64,000 nucleotides of DNA from Dactylosporangium siamense (GCF_016862795.1 NZ_BONQ01000050.1:208348-272347), one strand, 5' to 3'. Shown: positions 1 to 8,596, numbered from the stretch's first letter. Notes: a model not told the origin generated them from the sequence alone. Program-made: numbers and translations.

Positions 1-577
1 CGGCCTGGCCGTCGCCGGTGACGTCACCGTAGGAGATCCGGTCCGCCCGCAGGGTCACCCGCGGCCACGTGGTGGGGCCGACCGTGGCGGCGTCGTCGCC
101 CTTGAACGGCGCCGTGCGGAAGGTGACCGGACCGGACGGGCAGCCCTGGTGGGTGGGGAACGTGATGGTCGCGGTCCGCCATTGCACGCCGGCCCAGTTC
201 GCCGGTACCGGCGGCGTCTGCCTGGCCTGGACCGGCTTGCTCGGCCGGGGGGCGGCGGTCGGGGCGATGGACGGCGTCGGCGTCAGGGAGCCGCCCGGCA
301 CCGGCGGGTGCGTCGGTGCGGCGCCGTTCCAGAGGATGCCCCCACCGACGAGGGTTGCCGCGACCACCGCGGCGGCGAGGAGTGCGGTGGCGGTCCGTCT
401 GGTGCGCAGGCGACGCTCACCGCGGTCCCGCAGGCGCGCCGCGGCCGGGGGCGCGACGGTCCGGCGGACGTCCGTCCGCAGCCGGGACAGCGCGGCGGAC
501 AGTTCGACGTTTTCGACGTTCTCGACGTTTGCGGCATCTTCGGTGTCTTCGGTGTCTTCGGTATCGAAGTCAGTCAT
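1..577 (-). CDS. membrane-anchored protein, C-terminus outside window
   Basis: The visible 192 codons begin with an acidic stretch of TED and ENV triplet repeats, followed by an arginine-rich segment. A single hydrophobic segment lies at about residues 61-82, then a Pro/Thr/Ala-rich linker and an extracytoplasmic region. The last visible residues read DVTGDG, a calcium-loop-like motif seen in VCBS/FG-GAP repeat proteins. The ATG lies inside the 3' end of the sigma-factor gene (8-nt overlap), so the two are translationally coupled. This is the position where an anti-sigma or sigma-controlled surface protein is usually found. No zinc-finger anti-sigma motif is visible, so that role is inference only. 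The gene runs off the left edge. Confidence 0.7.
   Translation of the reverse strand, partial: MTDFDTEDTEDTEDAANVENVENVELSAALSRLRTDVRRTVAPPAAARLRDRGERRLRTRRTATALLAAAVVAATLVGGGILWNGAAPTHPPVPGGSLTPTPSIAPTAAPRPSKPVQARQTPPVPANWAGVQWRTATITFPTHQGCPSGPVTFRTAPFKGDDAATVGPTTWPRVTLRADRISYGDVTGDGQA
503..564. repeat. two 9-bp tandem repeat triplets at a gene start
   Basis: Positions 503-529 hold three copies of a 9-bp unit (TTCGACGTT, third copy CTCGACGTT). Positions 538-564 hold three copies of CTTCGGTGT (last copy CTTCGGTAT). Both are in frame with the minus-strand protein and encode its ENV and TED triplets, so copy-number change would leave the frame intact. Confidence 0.85.
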
Positions 578-1109
578 GGTAGGTCACCTCCTCGGTGGAC
601 TGGGCGAGCTCGGCGGCGAGGGTCGCGCGGCCCCGGTGCAGCCACGACTTGACGGTGCCGACGGCGGCGTCCATCTCCCGGGCGACGTCGGCGACCGGCA
701 GGTCGATCAGGTGGTGCAGGACGACGGCCCGGCGCTGGTCGGCCGGCAGCCGCCGCAGCGCCGTGACGAGCGCGACGTGGTCCGGGTCCAGCGGCGGGAC
801 GTCGACGGTGCGTTCCCGGCCCCAGTGCGCCCGCGCCACCCGGCCGCGCCGCCACCGCGACGTGGCCAGGTTCGCCGCGACCCGGCGGATCCAGGCGAGC
901 GGGTCGTCGTACCGTGCCACGTCGCCCCAGCGTTGCCAGGCCCGGCAGAACGCCTCCTGGGCGAGGTCCTGCGCTTCGGCGAGGTCACCGACGAGCGCGT
1001 AGACCATGGCGACGACGTCGCCGTACCGCGCGTTGTAGAGCGCGTCGAAGTCGGCCGCGGCGGGCGGCCCGTGGGTGGCGCGGCGGTCGTGCTCTCCGGA
1101 TCCGGGCAT
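570..1109 (-). CDS. ECF-family RNA polymerase sigma factor (SigE-like)
   Basis: The 179-residue protein has the two-domain layout of extracytoplasmic-function sigma factors. Region 2 (about residues 18-85) contains the helix DLAQEAFCRAWQRW, which opens and binds the -10 element. Region 4 (about 110-165) contains LPADQRRAVVLHH and the helix-turn-helix VAREMDAAVGTVKSWLHRGR, which binds the -35 element. Length is normal for the family. The stop codon overlaps the ATG of the downstream membrane protein by 8 nt, so the pair forms one transcript. The sequence does not show which signal activates it. No strong ribosome-binding site precedes the ATG. Confidence 0.93.
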   Translation of the reverse strand: MPGSGEHDRRATHGPPAAADFDALYNARYGDVVAMVYALVGDLAEAQDLAQEAFCRAWQRWGDVARYDDPLAWIRRVAANLATSRWRRGRVARAHWGRERTVDVPPLDPDHVALVTALRRLPADQRRAVVLHHLIDLPVADVAREMDAAVGTVKSWLHRGRATLAAELAQSTEEVTYHD

Positions 1110-1199
1110 GTCACATCACACGCTATTCCCGTCGATCCGGTTGCGGCGTCACGGCCAACCGGACTGTCGGGCAGCCGACCGCGCTCGTCGTGGCGGGTG

Positions 1200-1430
1200 G
1201 GCGGCCGGCCGCGGCAGTCGTGGCAGTCGCGGCAGGGGAGAGCGGCCGGGTCGGTCGTGGCGGCTGCGGCGGGCCGGGCGGTCAGCCTGCGGCGTCGGTC
1301 GTAGCAGTTGCGGCAGGAGCGGGCGGCCGGCGGCGTAGGTCGTGGCGGTTGCGGCGGTTGCGGCGGTTGCGGTGGGGTGGGCGGTCAGCCGGCGACGTCG
1401 GTCGTGGCGGTTGCGGTGGCGCGGCGGGGT
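1200..1430. repeat. degenerate tandem copies of a gene 3' end
   Basis: About five imperfect units of 36-58 bp start near 1200, 1242, 1278, 1322 and 1380. Each has a GGCGG(T/C)C start and a core close to GTCGGTCGTGGCGGTTGCGG. The unit at 1380 contains the minus-strand stop codon of the neighbouring membrane-protein gene (TCA at 1385-1387). The unit at 1278 repeats that stop. The rest of 1110-1384 holds no gene that I can support. Confidence 0.75.
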
Positions 1431-2047
1431 GGGCGGTCGGTCAGGCGGCCGCTCCGGTCGTGGCGGATGGTGAGCACGACCGTGGTCAGCAGCACGAGCT
1501 CGCCGAGGTTGCCCAGCCACGGCACCGCGAATCCGGCGGCGGCCGCGCCGAACATTGCGACCGCCCCGGCGAACAGCCACGGCCACCCGTCGCGCCGCCA
1601 CAGCACGACACCGACGCCGATGAGCACGAGGATCGCGACGACCGCGGGCACCGGCGGACCGGCCGCGGCGTCGTTGACGTAGCGCAGGGTGTCGGCGTAC
1701 CGCTCGGGCACCAGCCGCAGCCGCGCGATGTCCGTGAAGATGCCCAACGCGACCAGCACGGCGGTGAGCCCGGCGGCGGCGGTCATCAGCCGGCGCCCGG
1801 CGCGGGCCAGGATCGCGCCGGCGACGATGAGCAACGGCGTGAAGAGCGCGTGCCCGACGAACCGCCCGGCGTTGAGCCCCTCCAGGAGGTCACCCTCGCC
1901 GATCGGGCGCCCGAGCGCGATCACGCCGTTGTCGTAGACCAGGGCTCCCGCGACGACCGTGACGATCCAGGCCCGCAGCCGCGCCGCGGCCAACCCGACC
2001 CCGAGCACCCCGACCGCCAGCACCGCGAAGATGACGGACACCATCAC
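1385..2047 (-). CDS. polytopic membrane protein of unknown function
   Basis: The 220-residue product is almost entirely hydrophobic, with about six predicted membrane segments separated by short arginine-containing loops. I do not recognise the family. The C-terminal tail (about the last 25 residues, rich in Thr/Ala/Arg) is encoded by the tandem-repeat array, so its true ancestral end may lie earlier. Translation could start at GTG 2047 or ATG 2044. A promoter with an inverted repeat lies immediately upstream. There are no same-strand partners within 200 bp, so it is probably monocistronic. Confidence 0.75.
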   Translation of the reverse strand: MMVSVIFAVLAVGVLGVGLAAARLRAWIVTVVAGALVYDNGVIALGRPIGEGDLLEGLNAGRFVGHALFTPLLIVAGAILARAGRRLMTAAAGLTAVLVALGIFTDIARLRLVPERYADTLRYVNDAAAGPPVPAVVAILVLIGVGVVLWRRDGWPWLFAGAVAMFGAAAAGFAVPWLGNLGELVLLTTVVLTIRHDRSGRLTDRPPRRATATATTDVAG

Positions 2048-2056
2048 CGGCCCACC

Positions 2057-2092
2057 GTTTCACTGATAGAAACACAGTTCCACTGATGGCAA
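2057..2092 (-). promoter_or_regulatory. promoter with inverted-repeat operator
   Basis: Read on the minus strand, a -35-like TTGCCA (2092-2087) and a -10-like TATCAG (2068-2063) are separated by 18 bp. The -10 lies inside the 17-bp inverted repeat GTTTCACTGATAGAAAC (2057-2073), and the hexamer ACTGAT recurs at 2062 and 2082. The layout fits a repressor of TetR or similar type. The regulator is not in the immediate neighbourhood. Confidence 0.5.
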
Positions 2093-2368
2093 CGTACGGG
2101 TCCCCGGCACGCCGGTCAATCACCGCACGGTCACAGTCGACTACGCTGGGGCACCCGCACGGAGTGGCCTTGCGCGTTCGCGACCTTGCGCCAGGTGCAG
2201 GTCAGCCGGAGCGGTCAGATCACCGAGCGGATCACCAGGGCCGTCGACCAGCTCAGCGGCGCCCGGATGGGCGGCGCCGAGGCTGGTACCCGGCTATCGA
2301 GCCATCTTGCGAGACGCGATCGGCGAAGTTACTGGGTCGGATGACCGGCATGGCCGATAGTGGTCACC
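2093..2368. other. intergenic stretch without a supported gene
   Basis: Open frames here have no recognisable domain and no ribosome-binding site. A GATAGT hexamer at 2356-2361, 7 nt before the GTG at 2369, could be the -10 of a leaderless promoter for the HEPN gene. Nothing else is evident. Confidence 0.4.
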
Positions 2369-2881
2369 GTGACCGATCTTGAGCGCCAGGTCAGCCGGGT
2401 ATGGAGCGCCGATGTCCGCCGGCTGATTGATGAGGCGACGCGCTGCTACAACGCTGGCGCCATCCGGGCCTCGATCGTCGCCACGTGGACGGCGGTCATC
2501 GCTGACATCATCGACAAGGTCATCGAGTTGGCTGACGGTGGGGATGCCGACGCACAGAGGTTCCGAGCAACCGTCGAGAACGCCCGCGATCTTGGCATAA
2601 CCACGGCTGGTGTACAGGCGATGCAGAAGATCGAGGACGGGTTGCTCGCCCTGGCTCAGCGGTTCGAACTGGTCGACTCCGTTGCTGCCCGGGAGTTGGA
2701 GCGCATCCGGGAAGACCGCAACCTGTGTGTCCATCCACCACTGCGCCGCCACGGAGAGACCTACGACCCGCGACCCGAAGTCGCACGGGCCCACCTGGCC
2801 GTTGCACTGACCACGCTGCTGGTGCATCCACCAACCCAGGGCCGACGTGTCGTCGAGGACTTTTGCCGGCCGCGACCGTGA
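2369..2881 (+). CDS. HEPN-domain protein, N-terminal part of a probably frameshifted gene
   Basis: The 170-residue protein is all alpha-helical. It carries RNLCVH near residue 118, the RNxxxH signature of HEPN RNases, preceded by the long helix pair typical of the fold. HEPN proteins act as RNases in toxin-antitoxin, abortive-infection and other conflict systems. The frame ends shortly after a PPTQGRRVVEDF segment. The +1 frame continues directly as the next ORF with AGRDRELV. My recollection of this family is that the HEPN half and a helical second half form one protein joined at this point. A slip in the T run near 2867 would explain the split. The GTG at 2360 is an alternative start. Confidence 0.7.
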   Translation: MTDLERQVSRVWSADVRRLIDEATRCYNAGAIRASIVATWTAVIADIIDKVIELADGGDADAQRFRATVENARDLGITTAGVQAMQKIEDGLLALAQRFELVDSVAARELERIREDRNLCVHPPLRRHGETYDPRPEVARAHLAVALTTLLVHPPTQGRRVVEDFCRPRP

Positions 2882-3575
2882 ACTGGTGCGCCGCACGCTA
2901 CAGGGCGTGTACTTGCGGTTCCAAGCCCTGACTGCGCCGGTGCAACTGCGTGCGGTTGCCCGGCTGGGCGATCAGGACTTCTTTTGGGACGTCATTGAGC
3001 CATCGCTGACGGATCAGCTTGACGCGACGCTGTCGTCAGTGAGCGTGCCGAGTGCGTCGACGTCTCTCACAACAGAAGTGGCAAAGCTGTTGTCTCTGGT
3101 ACGCCATCCTGGTGTTCGCTCCCGTATGCCCGTCCTGGAAGCGTCGTACAACAAGCTCGGATTGCCGCACCGTGCCGCTATCGCTGCTGCGGCTCCCGAT
3201 CCGCATTTCCTGCCCGTGACGATCGAGGCGATGCAGACCGCTGGTGACTGGAGAGTCGCAGAACAGCTCTGCGAACTCCTGGTCGTGCCGTATGGACCGC
3301 TGATGTCTGCCGAAGTCCTGCGTGCAGTGCTGGAGGGCTGGTCGAGCAATTCCAAGTGTCGGGCCGCATCCCGGATGCCGAAGCTGGCTGTCGTGCTATA
3401 TGCAGCCACCGCACATCTGGGTCTGGCGCGGCACCCACTCTGGCAACAGTTCGTCCGCGATGCGCGTGCTCGCGCCGAAGCCGATGACCTTCCGTACTAC
3501 AGCTACGACGGTGTTGAGCAGGCGATCGTTACCGACGGCGGTGCGCCGATCGGAGAGTTTGGCGCCCGGTTCTGA
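2847..3575 (+). CDS. helical C-terminal partner of the HEPN protein (possible frameshift product)
   Basis: The 242-residue ORF overlaps the HEPN ORF by 35 nt in the +1 frame and has no convincing ribosome-binding site before its nominal GTG. It is alpha-helix-rich with HEAT-like leucine spacing, and I recognise no catalytic motif. A 35-nt overlap is much longer than the 1-8 nt couplings seen elsewhere in this window. It is therefore more likely the second half of a single gene of about 400 codons, broken by a +1 shift at the T run, or a site of programmed frameshifting. If joined, the product would be an N-terminal HEPN RNase followed by a helical scaffold or sensor. Confidence 0.6.
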   Translation: MSSRTFAGRDRELVRRTLQGVYLRFQALTAPVQLRAVARLGDQDFFWDVIEPSLTDQLDATLSSVSVPSASTSLTTEVAKLLSLVRHPGVRSRMPVLEASYNKLGLPHRAAIAAAAPDPHFLPVTIEAMQTAGDWRVAEQLCELLVVPYGPLMSAEVLRAVLEGWSSNSKCRAASRMPKLAVVLYAATAHLGLARHPLWQQFVRDARARAEADDLPYYSYDGVEQAIVTDGGAPIGEFGARF

Positions 3576-3657
3576 GCGTGTGTGAGGACCCGCAGGGGTG
3601 CCTCGCCCTCACTTCATTATCCCATGTTGTCGATGTTCGACGACAACCGGCAGGGAC

Positions 3658-3692
3658 TTGTCGCTGATCCGGCTACCGCTACGGTGCGCGGC
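3658..3692 (+). promoter_or_regulatory. leaderless promoter of the alpha/beta hydrolase
   Basis: TTGTCG (3658-3663) and TACGGT (3680-3685) are 16 bp apart. The -10 ends 7 nt before ATG 3693, which would make the first base of the start codon the transcription start. Confidence 0.55.
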
Positions 3693-4601
3693 ATGCTTAC
3701 TGGTGACGAGAAGTTTGTTGGTTCTGGGCGGGTGCGGCTGTGGACACAGCGTTTCGGCCGGCCCGCTGATCCCACCGTTCTGCTGGTCATGGGCACCTCC
3801 ACCCAGGGCATTGGCTGGCCCGACGAACTGGTGGAATCGGTCGTGGACAGCGGTCGGCAGGTGATCAGGTTCGATCATCGCGACACTGGCCGTTCCGGCT
3901 CCGTCGATTTCACAACGCATCCCTACGCGCTCGCCGACATGGCAGCCGACACGGCCGCCGTCCTGGACGGTTACGACGTCACAGCCGCGCACATCGTTGG
4001 AACGTCGCTGGGGGCGGCGATCGGACAGTGGCTGGCTGTGCACCGGGCGGACCGGGTGCGCACGCTGATCGCGATGGCATCGTCTCCGATGGGCAACAAC
4101 CCCGGACCGGCGTGGGCCCGGGCCATGGCGGGTCAACCGGCCGCGGCCGACGAGCTCCCGCCTCCGGATGCACGGTTCCTCGAGCATGTGCTGGCCTCGG
4201 TGAAGGCGCCTCGGAGGACCGCCCAGCAGCGCATGGACGCCGACGTTCAGACCTGGCGAGTGCTCAACGGCGATGCCCTGCCCTTCGATGAACCTGCCGC
4301 CCGGCGGTTCGTCGAACACTGCTACGCCCGGGCCGGCAACATCGCTGCCGCCTCGAACCACGATCTCGCCGGACGGCGCTGGGACGACGGCCGGCGGGCC
4401 TCCTTGTCCTCCATCACCGCGCCGACCCTGGTTCTGCACGGCAGCGATGACCCGCTGTTGCCCCCAGCTCACGGTGCGGCCCTCGCGGCACAGGTCCCAG
4501 CGGCGCACCTGGAGATCGTGCCTGGCATGGGCCACCACCCGTTCTTCTCGCCAGGGCTCACCGCGCGGATCGCCGACGTGATTGTCCACCACACAGCCTG
4601 A
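3693..4601 (+). CDS. alpha/beta hydrolase
   Basis: The product (302 residues from this start) has the alpha/beta-hydrolase core. It shows the oxyanion strand VLLVMGTS, the FDHRDTGRS segment typical of aclacinomycin-methylesterase-like enzymes, and the nucleophile elbow GTSLG. The acid loop is HGSDDPLLP and the catalytic histidine is in GMGHHPFF. I chose ATG 3693 because a promoter sits exactly 7 nt upstream and the residues before it look non-coding; an upstream in-frame start near 3582 is possible. The substrate cannot be deduced, but small lipophilic esters are typical. It stands alone between the HEPN genes and the flavoprotein. Confidence 0.88.
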   Translation: MLTGDEKFVGSGRVRLWTQRFGRPADPTVLLVMGTSTQGIGWPDELVESVVDSGRQVIRFDHRDTGRSGSVDFTTHPYALADMAADTAAVLDGYDVTAAHIVGTSLGAAIGQWLAVHRADRVRTLIAMASSPMGNNPGPAWARAMAGQPAAADELPPPDARFLEHVLASVKAPRRTAQQRMDADVQTWRVLNGDALPFDEPAARRFVEHCYARAGNIAAASNHDLAGRRWDDGRRASLSSITAPTLVLHGSDDPLLPPAHGAALAAQVPAAHLEIVPGMGHHPFFSPGLTARIADVIVHHTA

Positions 4602-4780
4602 TCCAAGGACGGCTGCGACGGCTGGCCGATGAAATGGGGTCGAGGCCACGTCGGTCGGCACGAGCTTGTCGCACGCGTTGATCGCCTCGCCCCACGACGC
4701 CAGGGTGCGATCTCGCGTCGCCACTCCAGGGAGACCGACGTGGCGGCTGGTCACCGGCCGGTCGGTGCCGTGAGCGCCGG

Positions 4781-4806
4781 TATGATCCGGACAGTGATCC
4801 GGACAG
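4781..4806 (+). promoter_or_regulatory. -10 element with adjacent 12-bp direct repeats
   Basis: TATGAT (4781-4786) is a good -10 hexamer. Two perfect adjacent copies of TGATCCGGACAG follow (4783-4794 and 4795-4806), overlapping the -10 and the expected transcription start. A repressor bound here would block initiation at the monooxygenase gene directly downstream. Confidence 0.55.
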
Positions 4807-4821
4807 GTGAGCGGGGGCGCT

Positions 4822-6039
4822 GTGAGCAGCATCAGGGTGTTGGTGACAGGGGCGAGTATCGCAGGGCCCGCACTGGCCCACTGGCTGCACCGGCGGGGGG
4901 CCGAGGTGACCGTGGTGGAGCGGGCCCCCGAGTTGCGTCCCGGTGGCCAGGCGGTGGACGCGCGCGGGGTGACCAAGGACGTCATCGGGCGGATGGGGCT
5001 GGACGCGGCGGTGCGTGCGGCGCGCACCGAAACCGCAGGCGCCTACACGGTGGACGTGGACGGGACCGTGCTGGAGACCTTCCGGGCGGACGATCACGGC
5101 GGTGACGGATACATTGCCGACATCGAGATCCTGCGCGGAGATCTGTCCCGAGTGCTCTACGACGACACCCGAGACGCTGTCGACTACGTCTTCGGCGACC
5201 GGATCGCCGAGCTTACCCAGGACGTGGACGGGGTCGACGTGGCCTTCGCAGGCGGCGACCGGCGGCGCTTCGACCTGGTGATCGGGGCGGACGGGCTGCA
5301 CTCGGCGCTGCGAGCGATGGTCTTCGGGCCGCACGAGCGGTTCGTCCGCCACCTGGGGCTCGTCCTGGCCTTCTACAGCGTGCCGAACGAGTTCGGGTTG
5401 GACCGCTGGTTGATCGAGTGCCAGCACAAGGAGTCCGGACGCACCGCACTGCTGCGGCCCATACAGGACGCCACCCGGGCGATGGCGATGTTCTCCTTCC
5501 CCGCGGCCACGTTCGACGTCGACTACCGGGACGTCGCGGCCCAGAAGCGGCTGTTGCGGGAGCGGATGGCAGGCTTCGGCTGGTTGACTCCGCAGCTCCT
5601 CGCACACCTGGACGACACCCCGGACTTCTACCTCGACCAGGTCGGCCAGGTCGTCATGGACCGCTGGTGCAGCGGTCGGGTGGGAGTGTTCGGAGACGCG
5701 GCGTTCAGCTCGTCGCCGATGTCCGGGCAGGGCACCGGGCTGGCCCTGGTCGGCGCCTACCTGCTGGCCGGAGAGTTGGCCGCGGCCGGCTGGGACCCGG
5801 AGGCGGGGTTCGCCGCGTTCGACGGGCGGATGCGCTCGTTCGTCGAGGCGAACCAGGAGATCGGCAGGATGCATGTGCAGAGCCTCGACGCCCCGGCGCC
5901 GGACGCCGAACCCATCGCGGAGCCTGACATGGAGGCGCTCACCGATCTGGTCGGGCGCGCGATCAACGGCGTCGAGCTGCCTGACTACGCGGAGCTGCCG
6001 GATTCCCGGGCCGCGGCCGGACCGCGGTCGTCTCTGTAG
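4822..6039 (+). CDS. FAD-dependent aromatic monooxygenase (class A, TetX/PheA type)
   Basis: The 405-residue protein has the three hallmarks of PHBH-fold monooxygenases: an N-terminal dinucleotide motif in VTGASIAGPAL, the DG motif GADGLHS at about residue 155, and the GD motif GDAAFSSSPMSGQGTG at about 290. These enzymes use NAD(P)H and FAD to hydroxylate aromatic compounds, antibiotics or secondary metabolites. Start GTG 4822 follows a GGGGG run; GTG 4807 is an alternative. Two direct repeats over the promoter suggest substrate-responsive repression. Genes of this kind are often detoxification functions or biosynthetic tailoring enzymes. With no cluster around it, detoxification is the simpler guess. 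Confidence 0.9.
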   Translation: MSSIRVLVTGASIAGPALAHWLHRRGAEVTVVERAPELRPGGQAVDARGVTKDVIGRMGLDAAVRAARTETAGAYTVDVDGTVLETFRADDHGGDGYIADIEILRGDLSRVLYDDTRDAVDYVFGDRIAELTQDVDGVDVAFAGGDRRRFDLVIGADGLHSALRAMVFGPHERFVRHLGLVLAFYSVPNEFGLDRWLIECQHKESGRTALLRPIQDATRAMAMFSFPAATFDVDYRDVAAQKRLLRERMAGFGWLTPQLLAHLDDTPDFYLDQVGQVVMDRWCSGRVGVFGDAAFSSSPMSGQGTGLALVGAYLLAGELAAAGWDPEAGFAAFDGRMRSFVEANQEIGRMHVQSLDAPAPDAEPIAEPDMEALTDLVGRAINGVELPDYAELPDSRAAAGPRSSL

Positions 6040-6156
6040 GTGGACGGGGCCAGGTCTTGGTGATGACTCCTGCGGCGCGGGTCGGGCGACGGTGTTGGGT
6101 TGGGGCCGCCCGGTGCGGGCGTGCCCGCGCCTGGTGACGACGGGTAGGAGCCGGCG

Positions 6157-6768
6157 GTGGAGCTGGTCGAGCACGTCATTTCGCGGACGGATGCCGCCTA
6201 CCAGCGATGGTTGGCGTCGGTCACCGACGACGTCGTCGCCGGCGGGGTGGTCGTGTACTGCCTGGAATCGTTGCCGGAGCGCAACACGACCTACGAAATC
6301 GGCGAGTGGCTCACGGGCTACCTCATGATCGGCCAGGAAGGCGATCGGGGGTTCTTCCTCAAGTGCGACGATGACGGCGGCCCGGTGTTCCGGGGCGACC
6401 TGGGCGGTCTCGGCGAAGTCGACCTCGATGTTGTTGCCCCCGAGTTCGAGGTGTGGCTGCGTTCCGGTTTCGCGCTGCCGGCCGACCCGGAGCCGGACCT
6501 GCCGCCGACCGCCGACGTCTATGTGGCCGGGATTCCGGTCGATGGGGTTCAGCTGCTGGTGCGGGCGAGGAAGCTGCTGGGTGTGGATTGGCGGTTCGGG
6601 GATCTCCGGGGCCTGCTCGCCGCCCAACCATTCCTGGCGGTGAGGTCAGCTCATCTGTACGCACTGCGCCGCGCCCTGGAATACGCCCCTGAGTTGCGGC
6701 CGTACGTGTTCTACACCACCGACCACGGCCTGGAAGCGGTCTGGCCGGGCAGCCCAGAAGACCGGTGA
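6157..6768 (+). CDS. SMI1/KNR4 (SUKH)-like protein
   Basis: The 203-residue protein contains GYLMIGQEGDRGFFL, the strand-turn-strand signature of the SUKH fold, followed by acidic DLDVVAPEFEVWL. SUKH proteins frequently serve as immunity proteins against secreted nucleases in polymorphic-toxin systems, but many are free-standing with unknown roles. GGTAGGAG lies 7 nt before GTG 6157 and fixes the start. No toxin gene flanks it, so an immunity role is not established here. Confidence 0.65.
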   Translation: MELVEHVISRTDAAYQRWLASVTDDVVAGGVVVYCLESLPERNTTYEIGEWLTGYLMIGQEGDRGFFLKCDDDGGPVFRGDLGGLGEVDLDVVAPEFEVWLRSGFALPADPEPDLPPTADVYVAGIPVDGVQLLVRARKLLGVDWRFGDLRGLLAAQPFLAVRSAHLYALRRALEYAPELRPYVFYTTDHGLEAVWPGSPEDR

Positions 6769-7008
6769 CCGGCCGCGCGGAGCCCGCAGACGCCCTCACG
6801 GCGCACCGCGCACTTCCAAGGCCGCACCACCCCGGGCCGCCGCCTGAAGCGGGTACGCGGTGGTGCGCCACGAGTACCGGGCCGACAACTATGCGATGCG
6901 ACGCCTCGACGAGCGCGGTGAACATCGTGACGTGCACCGATGCCGGCGACGGCACGACCGTCCTCGCCGAGCGCGTCACCGACAACAGCCGGGCCCGCAC
7001 CGGCAGGG
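6769..7008. other. intergenic region without a supported gene
   Basis: The 240 bp lie between convergent genes. Short open frames exist on both strands but lack motifs and start signals, and no hairpin stands out. Confidence 0.4.
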
Positions 7009-8565
7009 TCAGGCGGAAGCGACGAACGCGAGGTCCTGCCACTGCTGGCGGGACCTCGCGACGGACGCGGGGTAGGAACCGTGGACCGTCTCGGCACGCG
7101 GGTCGGCACCCTCGGCGAGCAGGCGGCGCATCAGCTCGGGCGGGCCGCCGTTCATCACGGCGAGGTAGAGCGGGGTGCGGCCGATGTGATCGCGGGCGTC
7201 GACCGGTACCCCCGCGGCGAGGAGCAACGGCAGCACCCTGGTGAAGTCGACCCACATCGCCAGGTGCAGCAGCGACCAGCCGTTCGCGTCGCGCACGTGC
7301 GGGTCGATCACGCCGCGGTCGAGGCCGTCGAGGAGCCAGTCGGTGTCGCCGTGCTGCATGCGGTGCTTGAGCTCGCGGACCTGGGCGGCGAGGGCGTGCG
7401 GCAGCCGGCCCTTGCCCGTGGTCCAGGTCGCCTGGGTCGCGTAGCAGCCGGAGCTGGTGCCGCCGAGTGTCCGCAGCATCCGCTCCCGCAACTGCTCCTC
7501 CTCGTCGTGGTCGGGCAGTCGCAACGCGCCGCCGGTGACCTCGACCCGGTGCCAGGCGCCCTGGCAGCGCACCCGTGCCGGCGATCCGGGCGCCGCCGGG
7601 ACCGGGGCGCCCTGCGCGGCCACGGACGACGGGAACAGCGCGTCCCTCACCAGCGGGTGCAGGTCGCCGGGGCGCTGGTGGCCCGCCGCGATGAGCGCCA
7701 GGTCCGGCGGCACCGAGCCGGTCAGGATCCGGGTCGGGATCTCGAGGTACTCGCTGACGTCGTGCGCCTCGGCGGTCAGGTCGTGGACCGTCACCGCGAG
7801 GGACGCGCCGTACAGGGTGCTGACCTGCCCGACGCCGAACGCGGCCGCGGCGGCCCGGGCCTCGTCGGCGACCCCGACCGGCAGCGTCGGCGGCCCCGAC
7901 GGGCGTTGCAGCGCCTCGGGGTCGACCGCGGACACGTCGATGCCGCACCGGCGCCACGCCCCGACCAGGTCGCCCTCCGTGAGAATCCGCCAGGTCTGTT
8001 CGGTTTCGGCTGCGGCGTCGGTACCCCCACCGAACGCCTCCGGCGGCAACGGCCGCCCATCGGGCGTGAGGAACGGCATCCGGTCGGCGGAACCTCCCCA
8101 CGCGGCCCGGACGGCAGCGGCCTCCCGCACGTCCCAGGTGTAGCGTGGCGCGACGTACCAGCGCTCGTGCTCGATGTCGGCGAGTGTCGCCACGGTGAGC
8201 TGCAACCGCTGCGGCCCGGTCGGCGACTTCGGCAGCCGCACCCGCAGCAGCGGGGCCAGGTCCGCCCCGGCCCGGGGCGCGAGGATCGCGCTCACCATCG
8301 GCTGCAGCGTGCTCATCCCGCCGCGGTGCCGGGGCAGGTGCCACCACAGCAGGTCCACGCTGAGGTGGCGAAGGTCGTCCTGCAGCGCCTCGAGCGCCGC
8401 GGCGTCGAACCGGCCCGGGTCGAAGCGCACGTCGACGTCGCACCGGGCCAGGGCGGCGGCGCCGGCCCAGTCACCGGCCGCGCGGGCGGCGGCGGCCGCG
8501 TCCACCACGTCGCGGGGCAGCGACTCGGCCCGGATCCGGCGCCATTGCGGCAGGTCGGGACGCAA
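7009..8565 (-). CDS. ankyrin-repeat protein with large unassigned N-terminal region
   Basis: The product (about 518 residues) ends in two to three ankyrin repeats, recognisable from NGWSLLHLAMWVDFTRVLPLL and HIGRTPLYLAVMNG, which mediate protein-protein contact. The first 400 residues contain no family I can name. I placed the start at TTG 8565 because GGAGG (8578-8582) lies at suitable distance; GTG 8577 is an alternative. The open frame continues upstream across a tRNA-like sequence, but that extension is not coding. The gene is followed by a convergent SUKH-like gene. Confidence 0.7.
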   Translation of the reverse strand: MRPDLPQWRRIRAESLPRDVVDAAAAARAAGDWAGAAALARCDVDVRFDPGRFDAAALEALQDDLRHLSVDLLWWHLPRHRGGMSTLQPMVSAILAPRAGADLAPLLRVRLPKSPTGPQRLQLTVATLADIEHERWYVAPRYTWDVREAAAVRAAWGGSADRMPFLTPDGRPLPPEAFGGGTDAAAETEQTWRILTEGDLVGAWRRCGIDVSAVDPEALQRPSGPPTLPVGVADEARAAAAAFGVGQVSTLYGASLAVTVHDLTAEAHDVSEYLEIPTRILTGSVPPDLALIAAGHQRPGDLHPLVRDALFPSSVAAQGAPVPAAPGSPARVRCQGAWHRVEVTGGALRLPDHDEEEQLRERMLRTLGGTSSGCYATQATWTTGKGRLPHALAAQVRELKHRMQHGDTDWLLDGLDRGVIDPHVRDANGWSLLHLAMWVDFTRVLPLLLAAGVPVDARDHIGRTPLYLAVMNGGPPELMRRLLAEGADPRAETVHGSYPASVARSRQQWQDLAFVASA

Positions 8566-8596
8566 GACGGTGAGCACCTCCGCACGACTTGGGGCG

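Noticed and set aside
914..2086. Plus-strand frame of 390 codons
   Set aside because: It lies antisense to the sigma-factor and membrane-protein genes and across the repeats, and has no protein-like motif.
2086..2382. 98-codon plus-strand ORF
   Set aside because: No motif and no ribosome-binding site, and it overlaps the start of the HEPN gene in another frame.
4558..6627. Minus-strand frame of 689 codons
   Set aside because: It is the mirror of the monooxygenase gene and shows the usual shadow composition of high-GC DNA.
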